A DNA stretch of 64,000 nt from Ustulina deusta. Taxonomy: Eukaryota > Ascomycota > Sordariomycetes > Xylariales > Xylariaceae. Positions 34,831 to 47,115 of this stretch are shown here, one piece after another (position 1 is the first letter of the stretch; each line of letters opens with the position of its first letter). The stretch covers positions 62,001-126,000 of the forward strand of contig JAJNNX010000020.1 of NCBI GenBank assembly GCA_023159155.1, in the 5' to 3' direction. Position numbers and translations under genes: made by a program. The notes beneath the pieces were generated by a model. The model ran no database searches. It was not told where the DNA came from and saw nothing but the letters and a program-made list of their open reading frames with translations.

Positions 34831-35631
34831 ATGCTGCAGCGGAGCCGCAAGAACAGTGAGATGAGCAGGAAGAATATAGGAGATGATTGCTAATAGGAGG
34901 TTGGAGTCGCTAGGTTAGCTTTTGGGCGTTTGCGCAGCCAACCCTACTTTTATTTCTTCTACATTGTGTTTCACGCTCTCGTCACAATGAGTGTGTGCTA
35001 AGTGTGTGCTAGTATCCTAGACCAAGCTGGCGATGGCTTCCATTGTACTCAGAGCGAATCCGGGTATTTAGTTAAAGATCTGGGCTAAGGGAGGGGAGGG
35101 GGGGGAGGGGGACTGTAGCTGTCGCGGCGCATTTTCCTTGTCGCACATATATGACGAGTGGCGAATTAAGTTGCCTTCCTCGTGGTTCTACTGAGGTCGC
35201 TCAATACAATATTTTGATCTTGACATGCGGTAACCTGGTTAAGATTCCCTTTCGCCTGATCAGCTCACGCCTGCTCTCGGACGAGTTCGGTTCCGACCTT
35301 GCCCCCTAACCCCGAATATATCAAAGATGACATCATATTCAACCTCCTGAATTAGACTGTCACAGGTCCGCCTCGGTCTATTCCATTACCATTTTCCTGC
35401 TTCCGTGATGACTCGCGAGGCAAAGAGAACTATCGCAATCGAGATATTCTAGTCGAGCCGATCCCCTTTTCAGGATCACTCTGCAGGGAAGTTGACCCAG
35501 GGTAGTTTAGCTAGGTCTGCCGGTCTGCCGGAGCACCGTCACTTTTCCTACCAAGGGCGGAACCGGAACTGCCTCCCGCGATGCCTTGGCCTGGCGGGGT
35601 GCTCTCGTCTGGTTCGGTGCTCTTGCCTAGT

Positions 35632-35820
35632 CTAGTTTTCTCTTCTGGTGTAGCGCCTTTTCCTGGCGCGTGTTTCCACCACTGGAAACATTTCTGTTTG
35701 AAACCCTCCCCCGGCGATGATGGATACAAATGTCAGGAGGTAGGTAAGCAGAGACAATGACACTATTGCCAGCTTGTACTCCAACCAAGTCTGGGCGATG
35801 TCCTTCTTGAACATATCCAT
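35632..35820 (-). CDS. Possible small single-pass membrane protein
   Basis: 62-residue frame from the ATG at 35820 with one hydrophobic helix (KLAIVSLSLLTYLLTFVSII). A second minus-strand frame (35511-35729) overlaps its end in another phase and carries a hydrophilic Gly/Pro/Lys-rich tail. The two could be one gene broken by a frameshift or joined by an intron I cannot place. No family is recognised and the call is weak. Confidence 0.25.
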   Translation of the reverse strand: MDMFKKDIAQTWLEYKLAIVSLSLLTYLLTFVSIIAGGGFQTEMFPVVETRARKRRYTRREN

Positions 35821-36645
35821 GTCAAGCACTTTCTATTAACATGCTCAGATTGATGCTACATCCGTCTTACTGCATTCTTTCACTGGCGTGTCTTAGTCCT
35901 AAGGTGTAGAAAGATTGCCGCAATATCTTTAGAGTTGATCTTTCTCACCGAAGCTACATTTGCTGCGGCGTCACTTTATCGAATCCTCGAACATATCGGA
36001 GGACATTTAAAGAATGGGGCTATTGCTGATATAATTATGACTCAGTTGTGTGCGCAACTGCAGCACCTCGCTCCGTTCGATCTGTGCGCGTTGACTACGT
36101 ATGCAATTACTTCAACTCAAACCCCCCAGAAAGGTTATTTTTGCGAACCAATGCAGGATTGTGATCTTGCATTGATCCACTTCTTATACACCAACAATGA
36201 GGAGTACGTAATATAGAAGGCTCTAGGACTAGAGGTTTTAGGATCCGGGTATAGAGTCCCCTGTGCTCTATCTACGACCAACAAGAAAAAAGTGTTTTAT
36301 GTAACTCCTACAAGATTTAGACGAAATTGTTAGTATAACTTCTTAGCATAGCTTTTGTACTAGGTGCAATATAGGCAACTTGGGTTAAGGCCCAACTATA
36401 CCCCATATTAGGAGAAATAAACTACTTAAACAAAGAAAGGAAAAGGAAAAGAAATGTACTCTGTACATCATTAACAGCGATATAGAGGCAATTGGCTGAA
36501 CAGTAGAATCTAACCCTAGTTATAGGGCTGTTGCATAGATCCCAGTCACAACATCAGCCACCCAGCCGTGATTGATAGCCACTGATCCGTTATGGGTATA
36601 ATCGCTGAACTCCAGTGTGTTGTTTACCAAAGGTTATAAAAGTCT

Positions 36646-37923
36646 TCATGTTCTGGCAACTGAGACTCCTACCGCATCCGCTGAGGAATTTCGGCTCTCG
36701 TCTCTCCCGTGTAACTGAGCCAGACCTGGCCGTGTAATATGTTTTCCTTCCCCTCCTTGTATAGTCACAAGAACGTGTGTATCGAGATCGCCTGTTTCCC
36801 ATATTTCTCGATATATTCGCGGTGTCGAGTTCGGCCACGTTACTCGATCGTTATGACCACCACCTGGGTTTGAGGTTTGTCTGGATCTCGATCGAACAAG
36901 GGACCCTAAGCGCTTAGCGCATGGGAAGTCATGCAGGACTTTCGGAATAGCCGGGACGCCGATAACAAGATATCCGAATGTCTGCTCCGCGATTGCCCAG
37001 AGGTTGATGGTCATTACATGAAACAAGATATCGCCTGTTCTATAAGCAGAGGTGACGTAAACTACGCGCGCTATGGCACTGCCGGTAGCACTATATATTT
37101 CAGCATGTTAGCCTGCTAACTATGTTGTCTCAGACATGGGATACACTTACAGCGCACCAATTAAGAATAGAACTGATACACCGATCTTCCTGACCTTCGA
37201 CAACTTCAATTTCCATATCACCCAATGGGGTGAGATAAGAATAGTAAGGTTGGAGATGACGTTGATAACGCCCGAGGCGAGGTTATAACTAGGCACGTCG
37301 ATATTGCATTTTGGAGTACCCACATCCTCGGGCGGGCATTGGAAAGCCTCGATAAAGGTTCCAATCAAGTAAAAGATGGCATTGCTCCAGATCAGACTAT
37401 GTAGGATCCAAAAGAGAGCATTTCGCGTGCCGGTGGGCACAAAGGTGCGTAGCCAATCCAATAGAATGGCAATTTTTAAAAAGACTATGTTAAGGCCAAA
37501 AAAGACACTCCCAATCTTAAAGTTCTAAGGGGACGTTAGTTTTCTCCAGTTAGTATACACTACGGAGTTTAGACTCTTTACATAATGTGAAGCAGCAGCA
37601 AGCGTAGGATTGTATTCCCATTGGTGTACGCCGAGTCCGGGGTAAATAGCAGCTTGATAAGCGTTGTAATGATGAACGATATAGAAAACCTACAACCCAC
37701 GAAGTTAGCTTGCCAGGGTTGGTAAAGACTGTCGTCCAACGCGATTTACCATTGATATAACCAGCAACGCATCAGCAATACCCAATCTCCTCATCATATG
37801 TCTGGCAAGAAGCCGTATTGTTAGGGCAACTAAGGCCACAACACCGGTGAGAATAACGATCACTTTCGGAAGAACATGATCTCCAATGTCCCCAGCGGGT
37901 TCCGCTTGATGATCGGAGACCAT
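36646..37923 (-). CDS. Fungal rhodopsin-domain integral membrane protein (PTH11/SAT4-like)
   Basis: Four exons, 37750-37923, 37582-37689, 37151-37524 and 36646-37090, join in frame to 366 residues. The protein has about seven hydrophobic segments (e.g. VIVILTGVVALVALTIRLL, ALFWILHSLIWSNAIFYLIG, ISVLFLIGAL-type). A Cys-containing loop FQCPPEDVGTPKC lies between TM4 and TM5, as usual in this family. A hydrophilic C-terminal tail follows the last membrane segment. The family is abundant in filamentous ascomycetes. Some members are GPCR-like sensors, and others lie beside secondary-metabolite genes with unknown roles. The DMATS gene is about 3.5 kb away, but a link is only speculative. The frame is intact. 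Confidence 0.82.
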
Positions 37924-40900
37924 TGCTCTGATCGTAGAACCGATGTCGAGCTAACGGGGTCGGTCGGGCTTGCGGCTGATCACATGACCATGGGGGATAG
38001 AAAGGTAGAGGGCGAAATGCGGGGAGATACGAAATAGAGAAGAAACGCGAGAAGAAGAAACTCGGCTCCATAACGAAGAGAAGTGTGTTAAGAGAAAATG
38101 CATTAGAGATCGATCTACACTAATGTTGACAACCCGCAATTTCACAGCGAAGGGGATTCTGGGGCCATGCAAAAAGCGTCTAACCTACCGTAGAGAAGAT
38201 GGTATTTTCTATCCGCGTTATGCATACCTGCAACTGATCCTTCGCATACGTGGTTGGGGGTTGAAGAGGTGCGCTAATCGCCTTAATCAAACCCTGAAAA
38301 GTCTTAGTTGTAACGAGGCATGATGGATTGGGGAATGCATGCACCGGATGATCCCCAATTCGGGAATGATTGCTACCATTTGCTGCTTACATACAAAAAG
38401 TGTAAGCAGACAACTGAGTAAAGATTAGCATGCAAAAAACTACAGAATTAGACAGCCGCCCAAATCAAATCATTAAACTGCCATACACTAATCTATACCG
38501 TTCCAGGTATCAAACAGGGGTATTAGTGTATATAGACAGCTGATCTTCCCTCTATCTCTCGTGTATCTAGACAGGGATAGTAACATGGCTTTGACACAAC
38601 ATCACACAACCCGGCCGTTGCAGGGACGTCTGTTTGTTATACTGCAGTAAGAAGTTCATTTAAATCGGCTAGAGTTTAAATATATATCCCTGGGCAGGGC
38701 TAAGTATAGCAGAGACAAAGTAAAAGGGCGAATATTGGAAATCGCGCAGTAGGTATTTGCTGTTCTAGCTGAGGCATATGTGTCGCTGAGTCTGGAGTTT
38801 ATAGTAGTTATAGGGTTTGGTCGAGAAGGGTTGCATCAGACCCTACCTCTGTTGATCCTTCGTGCCGAGCCAAGGAGAGATTGAAGTCGCCAAGATGTCA
38901 TCAGCAATCCTACGGACGAGGATACCAGATTGGGGAAGCACACAAGCTAGGTCGGTCCCACATCGTTAAATGCGATTTGATCAGAAACCATTCAAGTAGT
39001 AGGTATTTAGTGATAGGTATCTCGTTCTACCTATTGTTAAAAGCATTTCGAGGCCGATCAGATATTTACCTACTCTTGTTGCCATGAAATAGAATCCAAC
39101 TCTCTTACCTATTTGGAGAATAGATACCCCGAAAAGAAAGGGTAAACCCACAGTACCCTGTACCTAATCAGTAAGTATGCATGGGCCGTCGATCTCGCGT
39201 TAACGAACTCATGCAAGGTCGTTTTCTTAGATTTGAAACCGTTTTAAGTGTACCAATTCATACATGCTTCCTTCTTACCTTAGGGAGTTTCATTTAGCGT
39301 AAGGCATTCATCGCCACGCGATCACTCGGCGCAAGTAATTATGACAATGACACCCAAACTTATTTCAATTCAGAATACAACCTTGAAACGACTCAGCAGT
39401 ATAAGGTGCCTCTCGCTCCCGCGCAGGAGCCGTCTGCATACGGAAGGATCGGATCATTATCATTGCATTCCCGTTAATCCTTCGAGCTATCTACTATAGA
39501 AGCAGTGCGCTAGTCATAAGAGTGATGTGAAAGTTACCCTGAACTATATTCGAGCCCATACAACCTACGCGTCCATACTGTACCTAGCAATCACATTATC
39601 AAGCTGCAGCAACTAAAAGAGTACTAATACAAGGACGCGTCCAGACCAGATACAACCCACCCGGCGAATCAAGAAACCCTCTTTAGAATATTTCGAGACA
39701 ATGTTAAACTAAGTTGACTCTGATTATCTTTTCTTTAACTTATGATACGACTCCGTAGAGGGAGAGCTAGCCTAGAAGGGAAGGGCAGCTTAGCCACTCG
39801 CGGCTGGTTGCGTGGCTAATGCTATCGCCTGGGGCCATGTGTTTGGAGGGCCATAGGTACATTTCAGAAAAGGTGTTTTTAACCCCAATTTCTAAATCGA
39901 GTAATAGCATATTCAGCACTTAAATATACTGCAAATTGTATAAATATCAGTCAATAAGACACTTAAGCTAGGTATGAAATAATACCTAAGCATAGGTACA
40001 CTACGCCCTACACAAGTTCCGGGGCGGAGGTTTTCTGCGGTATATAGATGGTCCTAGCTATATACTGAGTACACGTAGACTGGCCTACTCATACTATAGA
40101 GACTGATCTAGCCCCCCATATCCACAAAAGCCCTGCAGGCCCCCCCCCCCCCCCTTTGCCCCCTCCCCGCGCGAACTTGTTCGCGATCGCGCCTAGGCAG
40201 AGGGAGTAGGGAGACGGTAGATCAATCACGGGGTAGGTCAGTCTGTATGGCTAGGTTTGCATACCTAGGGTAAGTTTATATTACTAGTTATATGCACATT
40301 TTTACGTTTAGTCTTGTTAGAATTATAGAGACCTAACAGAGATTTCTATACGCCCGTCTCAGTATTTAGACTTGAACCCTATGGCGGATTGATCGAGTTC
40401 ATCGTAGCTATCTCGAAGTTTTGTGCATGCTTAGCGAGGTGTCCAATGATAGCTGGAGGCCTGTCACAGAACAGAATTGCAGCGCTATACTGTAACACTA
40501 CCAAAATAGAACATAATCAAGTCGGGCGCTTGACCTGTTTGCAGTCATTATATACGTACCGTAGCAAGACGCGAGGATGATATTTGGTAGTTCTAAGACT
40601 TGATGCTGTTTTGTGTTACTAGTCTGAAACTATCGGAAAAGGAACTGTAGCCTATCAAACTTGAGCGCGGGCGCTAAACTTAATATACTGCTGTGGATTG
40701 TTTCCCATTGCCTGTAGAGATCCTCAACTATTCCCAGAATCCACCGGTTTCCTGGAACTTCAGGAGTGGTTAAACGAACGCGATTGAAATAATCCCAATC
40801 ACAAGATGACGGCTTTGGCCCAAACAAGAAGGCAATTTTTGTGTCATGACACGGGTGTTATAACCACTTCCAAGCTAGGTGGCTACTGAAGTAGACAGGG

Positions 40901-41448
40901 TTATGAATGGGCTTAGATATATAGGGATACTCACCTTGCCCTTGTACAAGGAGATAAGCTAAAACTACACTTCCTAGTACAATTACTAGACTTTTTGATT
41001 GGGGGACCTATTAGCCATAATAGAGTGCAATTGAATTCAAGGCATTAACCCTCTAAGGGAAAGTGGTTCTGGTCTAATCTACGGAGAATGGCTTACATAG
41101 CCACAAAGTGGCTATGTGACCTCCTTTTCAGCCACTTTCACTTACTCCTCTCCATTTCTTTATGAACCTACCTAAGTACTTACCTGACAAAGTGATTTGT
41201 ACGGAAACCTAAAGATGGCCGATGTTGGCAGATTAGCTGAAAAGCGCTAGTCTCCAACCATTAGTACAGGATAATTAGCTAACCGAACCAAGCTAACAGA
41301 GAGTCGGCATTGAGACGATGCAACACGCGGAGCGAGACAATTGTGACGGAGGATTCTATTCTGTGGTGCCATTTGCGTGCTGAACTGCACCCGCAAGCTG
41401 TCTAACCCTCCTTCCGACTTCTGCATCATTGCATACAGTAACTACCAA
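37924..41448. other. Gene-poor stretch of 3.5 kb
   Basis: No gene is supported. Weak frames at 38881-39087, 40389-40580 and 40630-40827 lack domains. The last could be a decayed coding fragment. A run of 14 C occurs at about 40141-40154. The sequence is moderately A+T-rich and may contain old transposon debris, but no terminal repeats could be matched by eye. Confidence 0.35.
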
Positions 41449-42875
41449 TCAAATCGCAGCTACCATCGCCTCGGTAAAGCGGGCTGGGTGGTATGCCTCT
41501 GGGGTGAAGTACGATTTGATATCTGGTTCGCCATCTCTCTTTACCTGATAGCTGATGAAGCTGTGGATACCCTTCCCATTCTCTAAGCCCCTGTGTTCTC
41601 CTATCCGCTTTATCATGCGCAGGTAGTCGTCACAATAGGCGCCTCGACCGCGAGCCGTTATCCAATCAGTGAGTCGGAGAGCTATATTAAGATCATCTGG
41701 GCCGTACCGTCGGGTTGGAAGATAGAACTTGACATCCGGCTTGTCTCTTCCCGGTGCTATGTCAAAGAAGTAGACAAAGCATCCGACTAGGTCCTTTGAG
41801 TGAATCCAGGTCTCCCCAACCGGATCGGCAAGGGGCATATTAAAATCCTCTGGGTAATCTTTTGGTAGTCCCAATATGGTCTCGATAAGGGAGCGTATGT
41901 CTTGTATATTGGCTTCTAGTACATCGATTGTACCGCCCATCGTCATGATCTCTCGGAGTGATGAAATACTTGTGTGTGATGTCTTAAAGTAGAGCTTCAG
42001 CCTCGATTGGCTAGGTCGTATATCATCCATTGCTAGCGCACTATAACGAGTAAACCCCATTAGCACCACTCAAATAACATCCTCTGTAAGGGCATGCCTA
42101 CGTACGTTGGTATCATCATTTGACCCTCGGAATTTTTTGCAAGAAAATCCATCATGATATCACGGCTCGCGTTGTTCGTGCCAAGAGTCCCAATGGCTCG
42201 GTTCCATTCCTCAATGGCCTTAGAATCACCTTCCTCGAGCAGTAGTTTCACGCTGGGAGGCAAGAAGTACGACTTGAGGAGAAAGCTCCGAGAACGGTGA
42301 AATTCGACGGCGTGCAAGAACTTCGAAACTGCTCGGCTGCCTTCCTCTATCTCGGCAAGGAGATGGTTCGCCCAGGTAAAATCGACATCAGGGAGAATTT
42401 CTGTAACGTGTTGCATGTAATCTATTGACAGTGCATGGTTCAAAGGATCCTCGGTGCTACTGTCGCCCGGGTTGAAAGGCTCCCATGAATAGCGAATGTC
42501 TGGCTCAGATCCAGACGTGTTCCACTTCCATGAATATTCTAATGGCGAGCCTTCGTGTGCCATGAGGGAGTTCCACTTCGGGCGGCCGTCGATGCCAGGC
42601 GCTGGTCCTAGCTGATGAATCTATAATATGGTTAAAAATAAAGGAATACTTTCCACTGAAGGTGCTGAATGACTCACGACCCAGTGATAATGGAACAGCA
42701 GTATTTCGTATTGCCTTTCGATCGTGTACCCCGCAGCGTCAACCATATGAGCGAGGTGGTAACCGGTAAGTTGCCACCAGAACCGGACATTGTAGTCTTT
42801 GGGGGCCAGACACAGCCCCAGCGATTGCCAGACTTTCGGCTGGTCCTCCCTCCGGGCGTGGTTCGCTGTCGCCAT
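41449..42875 (-). CDS. DMATS-type aromatic prenyltransferase
   Basis: Three exons, 42678-42875, 42106-42620 and 41449-42040, join in frame to 434 residues, the normal length for dimethylallyltryptophan-synthase-type (ABBA-fold) prenyltransferases. These cytosolic enzymes move a prenyl group from DMAPP to an indole or other aromatic substrate in alkaloid and related pathways. Family features visible are VWQSLG near the N-terminus, GYHLAHMVDAAGYT with a following HYHWV, the catalytic-region phrase SLMAHEGSPLEYSWKW containing the conserved Glu that acts on the indole NH, SRLKLYFKT (DMAPP-binding basic residues) and late KFYLPTRRYG and SYFTPEAYH motifs. All look conserved, so the enzyme should be active. 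No PKS, NRPS, P450 or methyltransferase lies within the window. Its nearest neighbours are relics, so it appears to be an orphan. Confidence 0.92.
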
Positions 42876-43990
42876 TATCCCGTGAGCTTGAGACGGATAG
42901 TTAGTGAATGTGCGGCGGTGAAACGGAAGATACAGGAGAGTTAAATTGACTGGAACTAATTGTGCGAGTAAGGTAGGAAGATCGGTTTATATGCGCGAAT
43001 GGGACGCCTGTGCATTGGAGTACATGCTAGAACCCCTTGACCGAACTTTTCAACATGCTATAGTCGCAGCCATGTATCTTCGCCTTGTGTAAAAACCTCT
43101 CAGTGTAACTCGAATATTAATCTTGACCATCCTATCAGCAGCACTTTTCGGGGGTTCATTGGTGTCCGAAATACCCGAGTCTAGTCAATCGTGCTTATTG
43201 AGGTGTTTAATTGAGCTATTGAGCCTTCCACAGACCATGTCTGGAGATTCTCGGGTCCGTAATTTACAGATACATACTAAATTTAGTGAGTTGGCTGGTG
43301 GCTGAAATCAACTCCGTCAATTACGCGAGATTCAAAAGGGACGTTTCTCTGACATCCACTTACAGGTAGACCGTCGTGAATACAAACATCCGACATACCT
43401 ACCTACCTACCTAGTGGTGGAATGAGTTGGTACTGTAGGTAGTTTTTGGGGAGCGAATTCCATGAACTAACGAAATACATACTCTGATAAATAATATCTC
43501 AAAATTCTACAAGTCTCACCAGCTACTTGCGGCTACATGGAGGTACCTGCGTAAGTACATATTAGAGTGGAAGTGGACCTGGCAGCTAACTGGAACCATC
43601 CAGCCAAATTGATCTCACAAAAACAGACTTGTAAGTCCCTTAGATGTCAATGGAGTATGACGGGCTTGGGATGAGGCGAAGGCATGCGGGTCTCGTAACA
43701 ACTCAACGCCAAGGTAAGAATTTGGCCCTGGCGAAAAGCTGACTTCACCAGTCAAACTAGCGGATATTGTATTTACGGAATAAGCGAGAGAATACGCGTA
43801 TGTCTTAGATCGGCGGTTGGGCTGCTTTGTATTTTGCTAAGATGGTCCAACAAAGCATAAGCACTTGTACCACAGTGTATAAATGGTCATCAACTGGGCT
43901 TCAATGCAACACTCCATCTCCCCTATCATGTCGCTGTCTTTATCTTAACAGATTTCCTAGCCTAAGTACATCCGCGCATGTAATATCACC
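42876..43990. other. Intergenic region upstream of the DMATS gene
   Basis: It holds the presumed DMATS promoter at its left end. No convincing gene is seen. A short plus frame (43123-43305) is without character. A CTACCTACCTACCTA tetramer repeat lies near 43398-43412. Confidence 0.4.
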
Positions 43991-44599
43991 ATGTCGGCAG
44001 TCTTAGACTCGCAAACTACATACCAAGGGCCTGCACACCAACCACGTCACCATCTCATGCTTTTGCCACTCGAAATTCGCATCCTCATCTACGTGTACGC
44101 TGCATATAATTATACCACCGAGGTGGTATTCTACGGGCCGACGCGAGGTTATGTCTACGACCAGTGAGGCTTTACGGCCTCCTTAGCGTTGCTTCAGACA
44201 TGCCGTCAAATATTGGAGGAAGCTAGCCCGATCTTCTTCGCTAATGTACATTTGCACTTTCTCCAAGACTGCGGGAGCATATTGAAGGTGCGGTCATGCG
44301 GACCCATCGTGCCCTCTGCAATCCGACGTCTTCGTCTAGACCTGGACGTCGCCTCTTGTGATCCAGCCTTATATCTCCTAGGAGATCTTATTGGTACGCC
44401 TGATAGCCTCAGATTCGTGCACATAGACTGGACAGATCGTCACATACCGACGATGCGGAACGATGCATTTGAGACACCTCTTGTGGACCTTCTCCAACGC
44501 TTCTATGGCTTGGAGGTGCTAGTACTGTCTGGAGATTACGGAAAAGATTTCTTCCAATGTGCTGAACAATCTTTACAAGCAAGAGTAGTTGCTAGCTAA
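43991..44599 (+). pseudogene. 2EXR/DUF7730-like fungal protein with an in-frame stop
   Basis: From the ATG at 43991 a 202-codon frame reads continuously to 44599 except for one TGA at 44165-44167 (codon 59). Before the stop is the typical LLPLEIRILIYVYA segment of fungal 2EXR/DUF7730 (F-box-like) proteins. After it, LLQTCRQILEEASPIFFANV follows, the second hallmark of the family, in the same frame. The product would also be short for the family. A single CGA-to-TGA change would explain the stop. No intron is apparent around it. Function of the family is unknown. Confidence 0.6.
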
Positions 44600-44800
44600 T
44601 GGTAATTCACGCTGTCAACATGCAATATCGGGGAGGAATACGAGAGAGTAGCTTTAAAACAGGACACGTAATTATTCTACCCACTGACAAACGCTTTACG
44701 CGATAGAAACGAGTCTATCTTGTTAACTTTCTAGACGGAACTCTAAAAAACAGAGCCTAATACTGTCGTGCCATAACAAGTACAGATCTGAAGAATTCCG

Positions 44801-45480
44801 CTAGATCATAGAGAGTTTGGAACCCCAAAACGAAAGAATCATGATCTTCTCGCTGTTTGGATACGGGAACCCATGTCCTCCTGGTAGGTATTCGACCTGC
44901 AAATGACCGGGTGGTAGCAACTTCAGGATATCCTCAGCTGTTTCCTCCCCGACCACAACACCATCATCTCGGCCAAAGAAGACGAGCAACTTGGATTTAT
45001 GCAGAGCAGAGTCAGGTCTTGTCCGACCGGCAATGATATCACAAATCTTGCCCCACAATCCTCCCTTCCCTGCAGCGGGCCGTACCGGGCGGTGTCCTGG
45101 AACGAGTGGACGTGACCTCGATGATGATCGAACTGCCACTGGAGGATCGCTCCCATATCAAAGCTCTTCTCTACACGAGAAGGACCTGTTTCTAACGGAA
45201 CCACTCGCTTCCGGTCCAGTTGGATGTTCAGAGCCGGGCCAGAAGGAGTCGCTCCCAGGATCTGTCGGACCTTTTCGCGGATAGGTTCCTGTGACGTGGC
45301 GACTTCGGGATGATGCATGAGCTGGTCCTCGTAGCCTTCCGGTAGCTTGCGAAGAAGACTAGCTGGACTGAGAAGCACTAGCGAATGCTAGGGAGATGGG
45401 ACCGCCCAGGGAAAACGCGATGATGGAAAAGCTGTTGCCGTTTCCCATCCTGGCGGCCTCTTCGGTTGTAATGAAGGGAA
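44801..45480 (-). pseudogene. Decayed alpha/beta-hydrolase
   Basis: Pieces in different minus-strand frames follow the order of an alpha/beta-hydrolase. A nucleophile-elbow-like IIAFSLGGPISLAFA lies around 45400-45450, then LSPASLLRKLPEGYE near 45330-45370, then KLLVFFGRDDGVV (acid loop) near 44950-44990 and YLPGGHGFPYP (catalytic His region) near 44870-44905. At least two breaks are needed, a small deletion with frame change near 45385 and a frameshift near 45080. It is therefore a pseudogene. The original substrate is unknown. It may be debris from a former gene set around the DMATS gene. Confidence 0.6.
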
Positions 45481-46511
45481 TCAGTGTCGCTTAGAGAGAT
45501 TGTATTTTACTGGTTAGAGCCATTATGCGGTGTTATTTGTTTTGACGAAGGAGTGGAGTTGCGATCTAGTGGAGAAAAGGGACCAGTGCATATTCCATGT
45601 ATGATCACCCGTGGTGTATTCGGATGATCTAAGGTCTAAGTTCTAGTTATAACAAAGGGAATGACATGAGCTGTATATATACAGGATCTCTCGGAATAGC
45701 GTTGATCCACCTAACCATGACATTTGTCGTGGGAAAGTTGGTTATCGGAGGGCAGGGTACCTGGCAGGTAAAAGTAAGGGAAGCCTTACCAGTCTAAACA
45801 AAATGTGGTCTAGATTTATGAGGATGTCAGCGGTCCAATTTGGTGGAGGCGTTGCCCTGCCACGCTCAGAAGCTCTTTGTCTTATACAGCCACCAATGAC
45901 TGGCCTTATGTACAGGTAATTAAGGTGCCCCCACCTCGTACCCAGAGGAATGGGAGCCTCTGGGCGGAAGCCTCCTGTCATATTGGCTATATCCGCTGGC
46001 ATCGACTCCAGCGGTTGTATGAGTAATATCAGATCCATGGGTCATCATTTGGGGTCTCCTTCCTGTTTCACCCCAAGTTGTCCCACCCAAAGTTGGAGTC
46101 CCTTGTTCATTTTGGGCCGGATGGTCCTTCGTCCACTGTTGTATGACACTGGACGAGGGTGAGCAAATTGGGGAATCCACAAGTAGCACGGTCATATGCA
46201 TTTGAGGGTTAAAATGCAAAGTCCGACCAACCCACAAGGCAAGAAAGCCCCCGGAACAAGTCGCCGCGATGATCCCATCTCACTCTGGTTAGCAGTGCCC
46301 CAGCTTTGCAGTGAATGGGTAGTACATGAGCGTTGCATTCAGATTATCTACTTTGCAAGTGAAGGTGGGAGGACCTCATTATATACATGACGAGGATGTC
46401 CGTGCCCTTCGCTCTCCTTCGTCTTGTACAGTACCTAAAGTGACTCCTTGATGCAGTTCACCTTCAACACTTTGAACGTCCACCCAACTTTCCTAAGTAG
46501 CTACTTTTTTG
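45481..46511. other. Intergenic region
   Basis: Frames at 45742-46038, 45920-46237 and 46196-46390 overlap on both strands and have no recognised domains. The right end probably carries the promoter of the GFA-type gene. Nothing else is seen. Confidence 0.4.
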
Positions 46512-46961
46512 ATGGATCCTACCTCCAAACCACTTACTGAGTGTTCCTCACTGCCCGTTGCGCTGCGTGGCTCCTGCCTGTGTGGCATGGTCCGGCTCAA
46601 AAGTAAGATGCTCCCTGAGTCGATCACTATCTGCCATTGCCGAGAATGCCGCAAGGCCTCGGGAAACCCTTTCTTGACATTCGGGCTGTTCCACAATGAC
46701 TATATTCAATGGTCCACCGCTAGTTCTACCGGCACACGGCGCTTGCTTGGTGACCTAGCAGAACGCATCAAGCTGACTTACTACTCTGACGTTGCGGTAC
46801 GCGGGTGGTGTCCTCGCTGTGGCACGCCTCTCTTCATGAAATATCACTGCCGACCGGATGGGACCAGTATCACCATGGGCCTAGTTGACAACAAGCATGT
46901 GATTGGCTCGCTTCCGGCGATCAAGGAGCACATCTTTCTCGGAGACAAAGCGGCCTGGTAG
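46512..46961 (+). pseudogene. GFA/CENP-V-domain protein, 5' part, split by a retrotransposon
   Basis: The frame from the ATG at 46512 gives 149 residues of a GFA (glutathione-dependent formaldehyde-activating enzyme/CENP-V) domain. Zinc ligands are visible in GSCLCGMV, CHCRECRKASG and WCPRCGTPLF. Other family members are small zinc proteins, mostly of uncertain activity. The frame stops at TAG 46959-46961 right after DKAAW, earlier than usual. The G of this stop is the first base of the retrotransposon's target duplication, and the missing C-terminus continues in the same frame after the element at 58611. The gene was therefore interrupted. It may still yield a truncated zinc-domain protein. 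Confidence 0.8.
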
Positions 46962-46965
46962 AATA

Positions 46966-47115
46966 TGTTAAGATAAGTGGATATATATACAAGTAAGCAG
47001 AATGTCTTATATATTCTGGATAATCAGAAAAAAAAATCAAGAACCAAAGGTCCGGGGGAATCTAGTAATACATATAGTTAGAAAATAAAGTATACCTAAT
47101 CTCCATATTTTAACA
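46966..47115 (-). repeat. Left LTR (150 bp) of the copia-like element
   Basis: It begins TGTTAAGATAAG and ends ATATTTTAACA. It matches 58460-58609 over its full length, including the untouched block GGTCCGGGGGAATCTAGTAA. It is preceded by GAATA (46961-46965), the left target duplication. Differences between the two LTRs are largely A/G and T/C transitions. Confidence 0.8.

Larger units (their letters stand above)
34172..36645. other. Intergenic region with a repeat copy and weak small frames
   Basis: It contains family-B repeat copy 3 (34698-34830), a G-rich stretch near 35090-35112 and a weak small membrane-protein frame (35632-35820, listed separately). A plus frame at 35935-36216 shows no domain. 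A region near 36220-36440 (GGATCCGGGTATAGAGTCCCC, CCCATATTAGGAG) looks like LTR-type sequence but could not be matched securely. Confidence 0.35.

Noticed and set aside
40630..40827. 65-residue minus-strand frame before the DMATS gene
   Set aside because: It looks weakly protein-like but has no motif and no joinable exon. It is too short to call.
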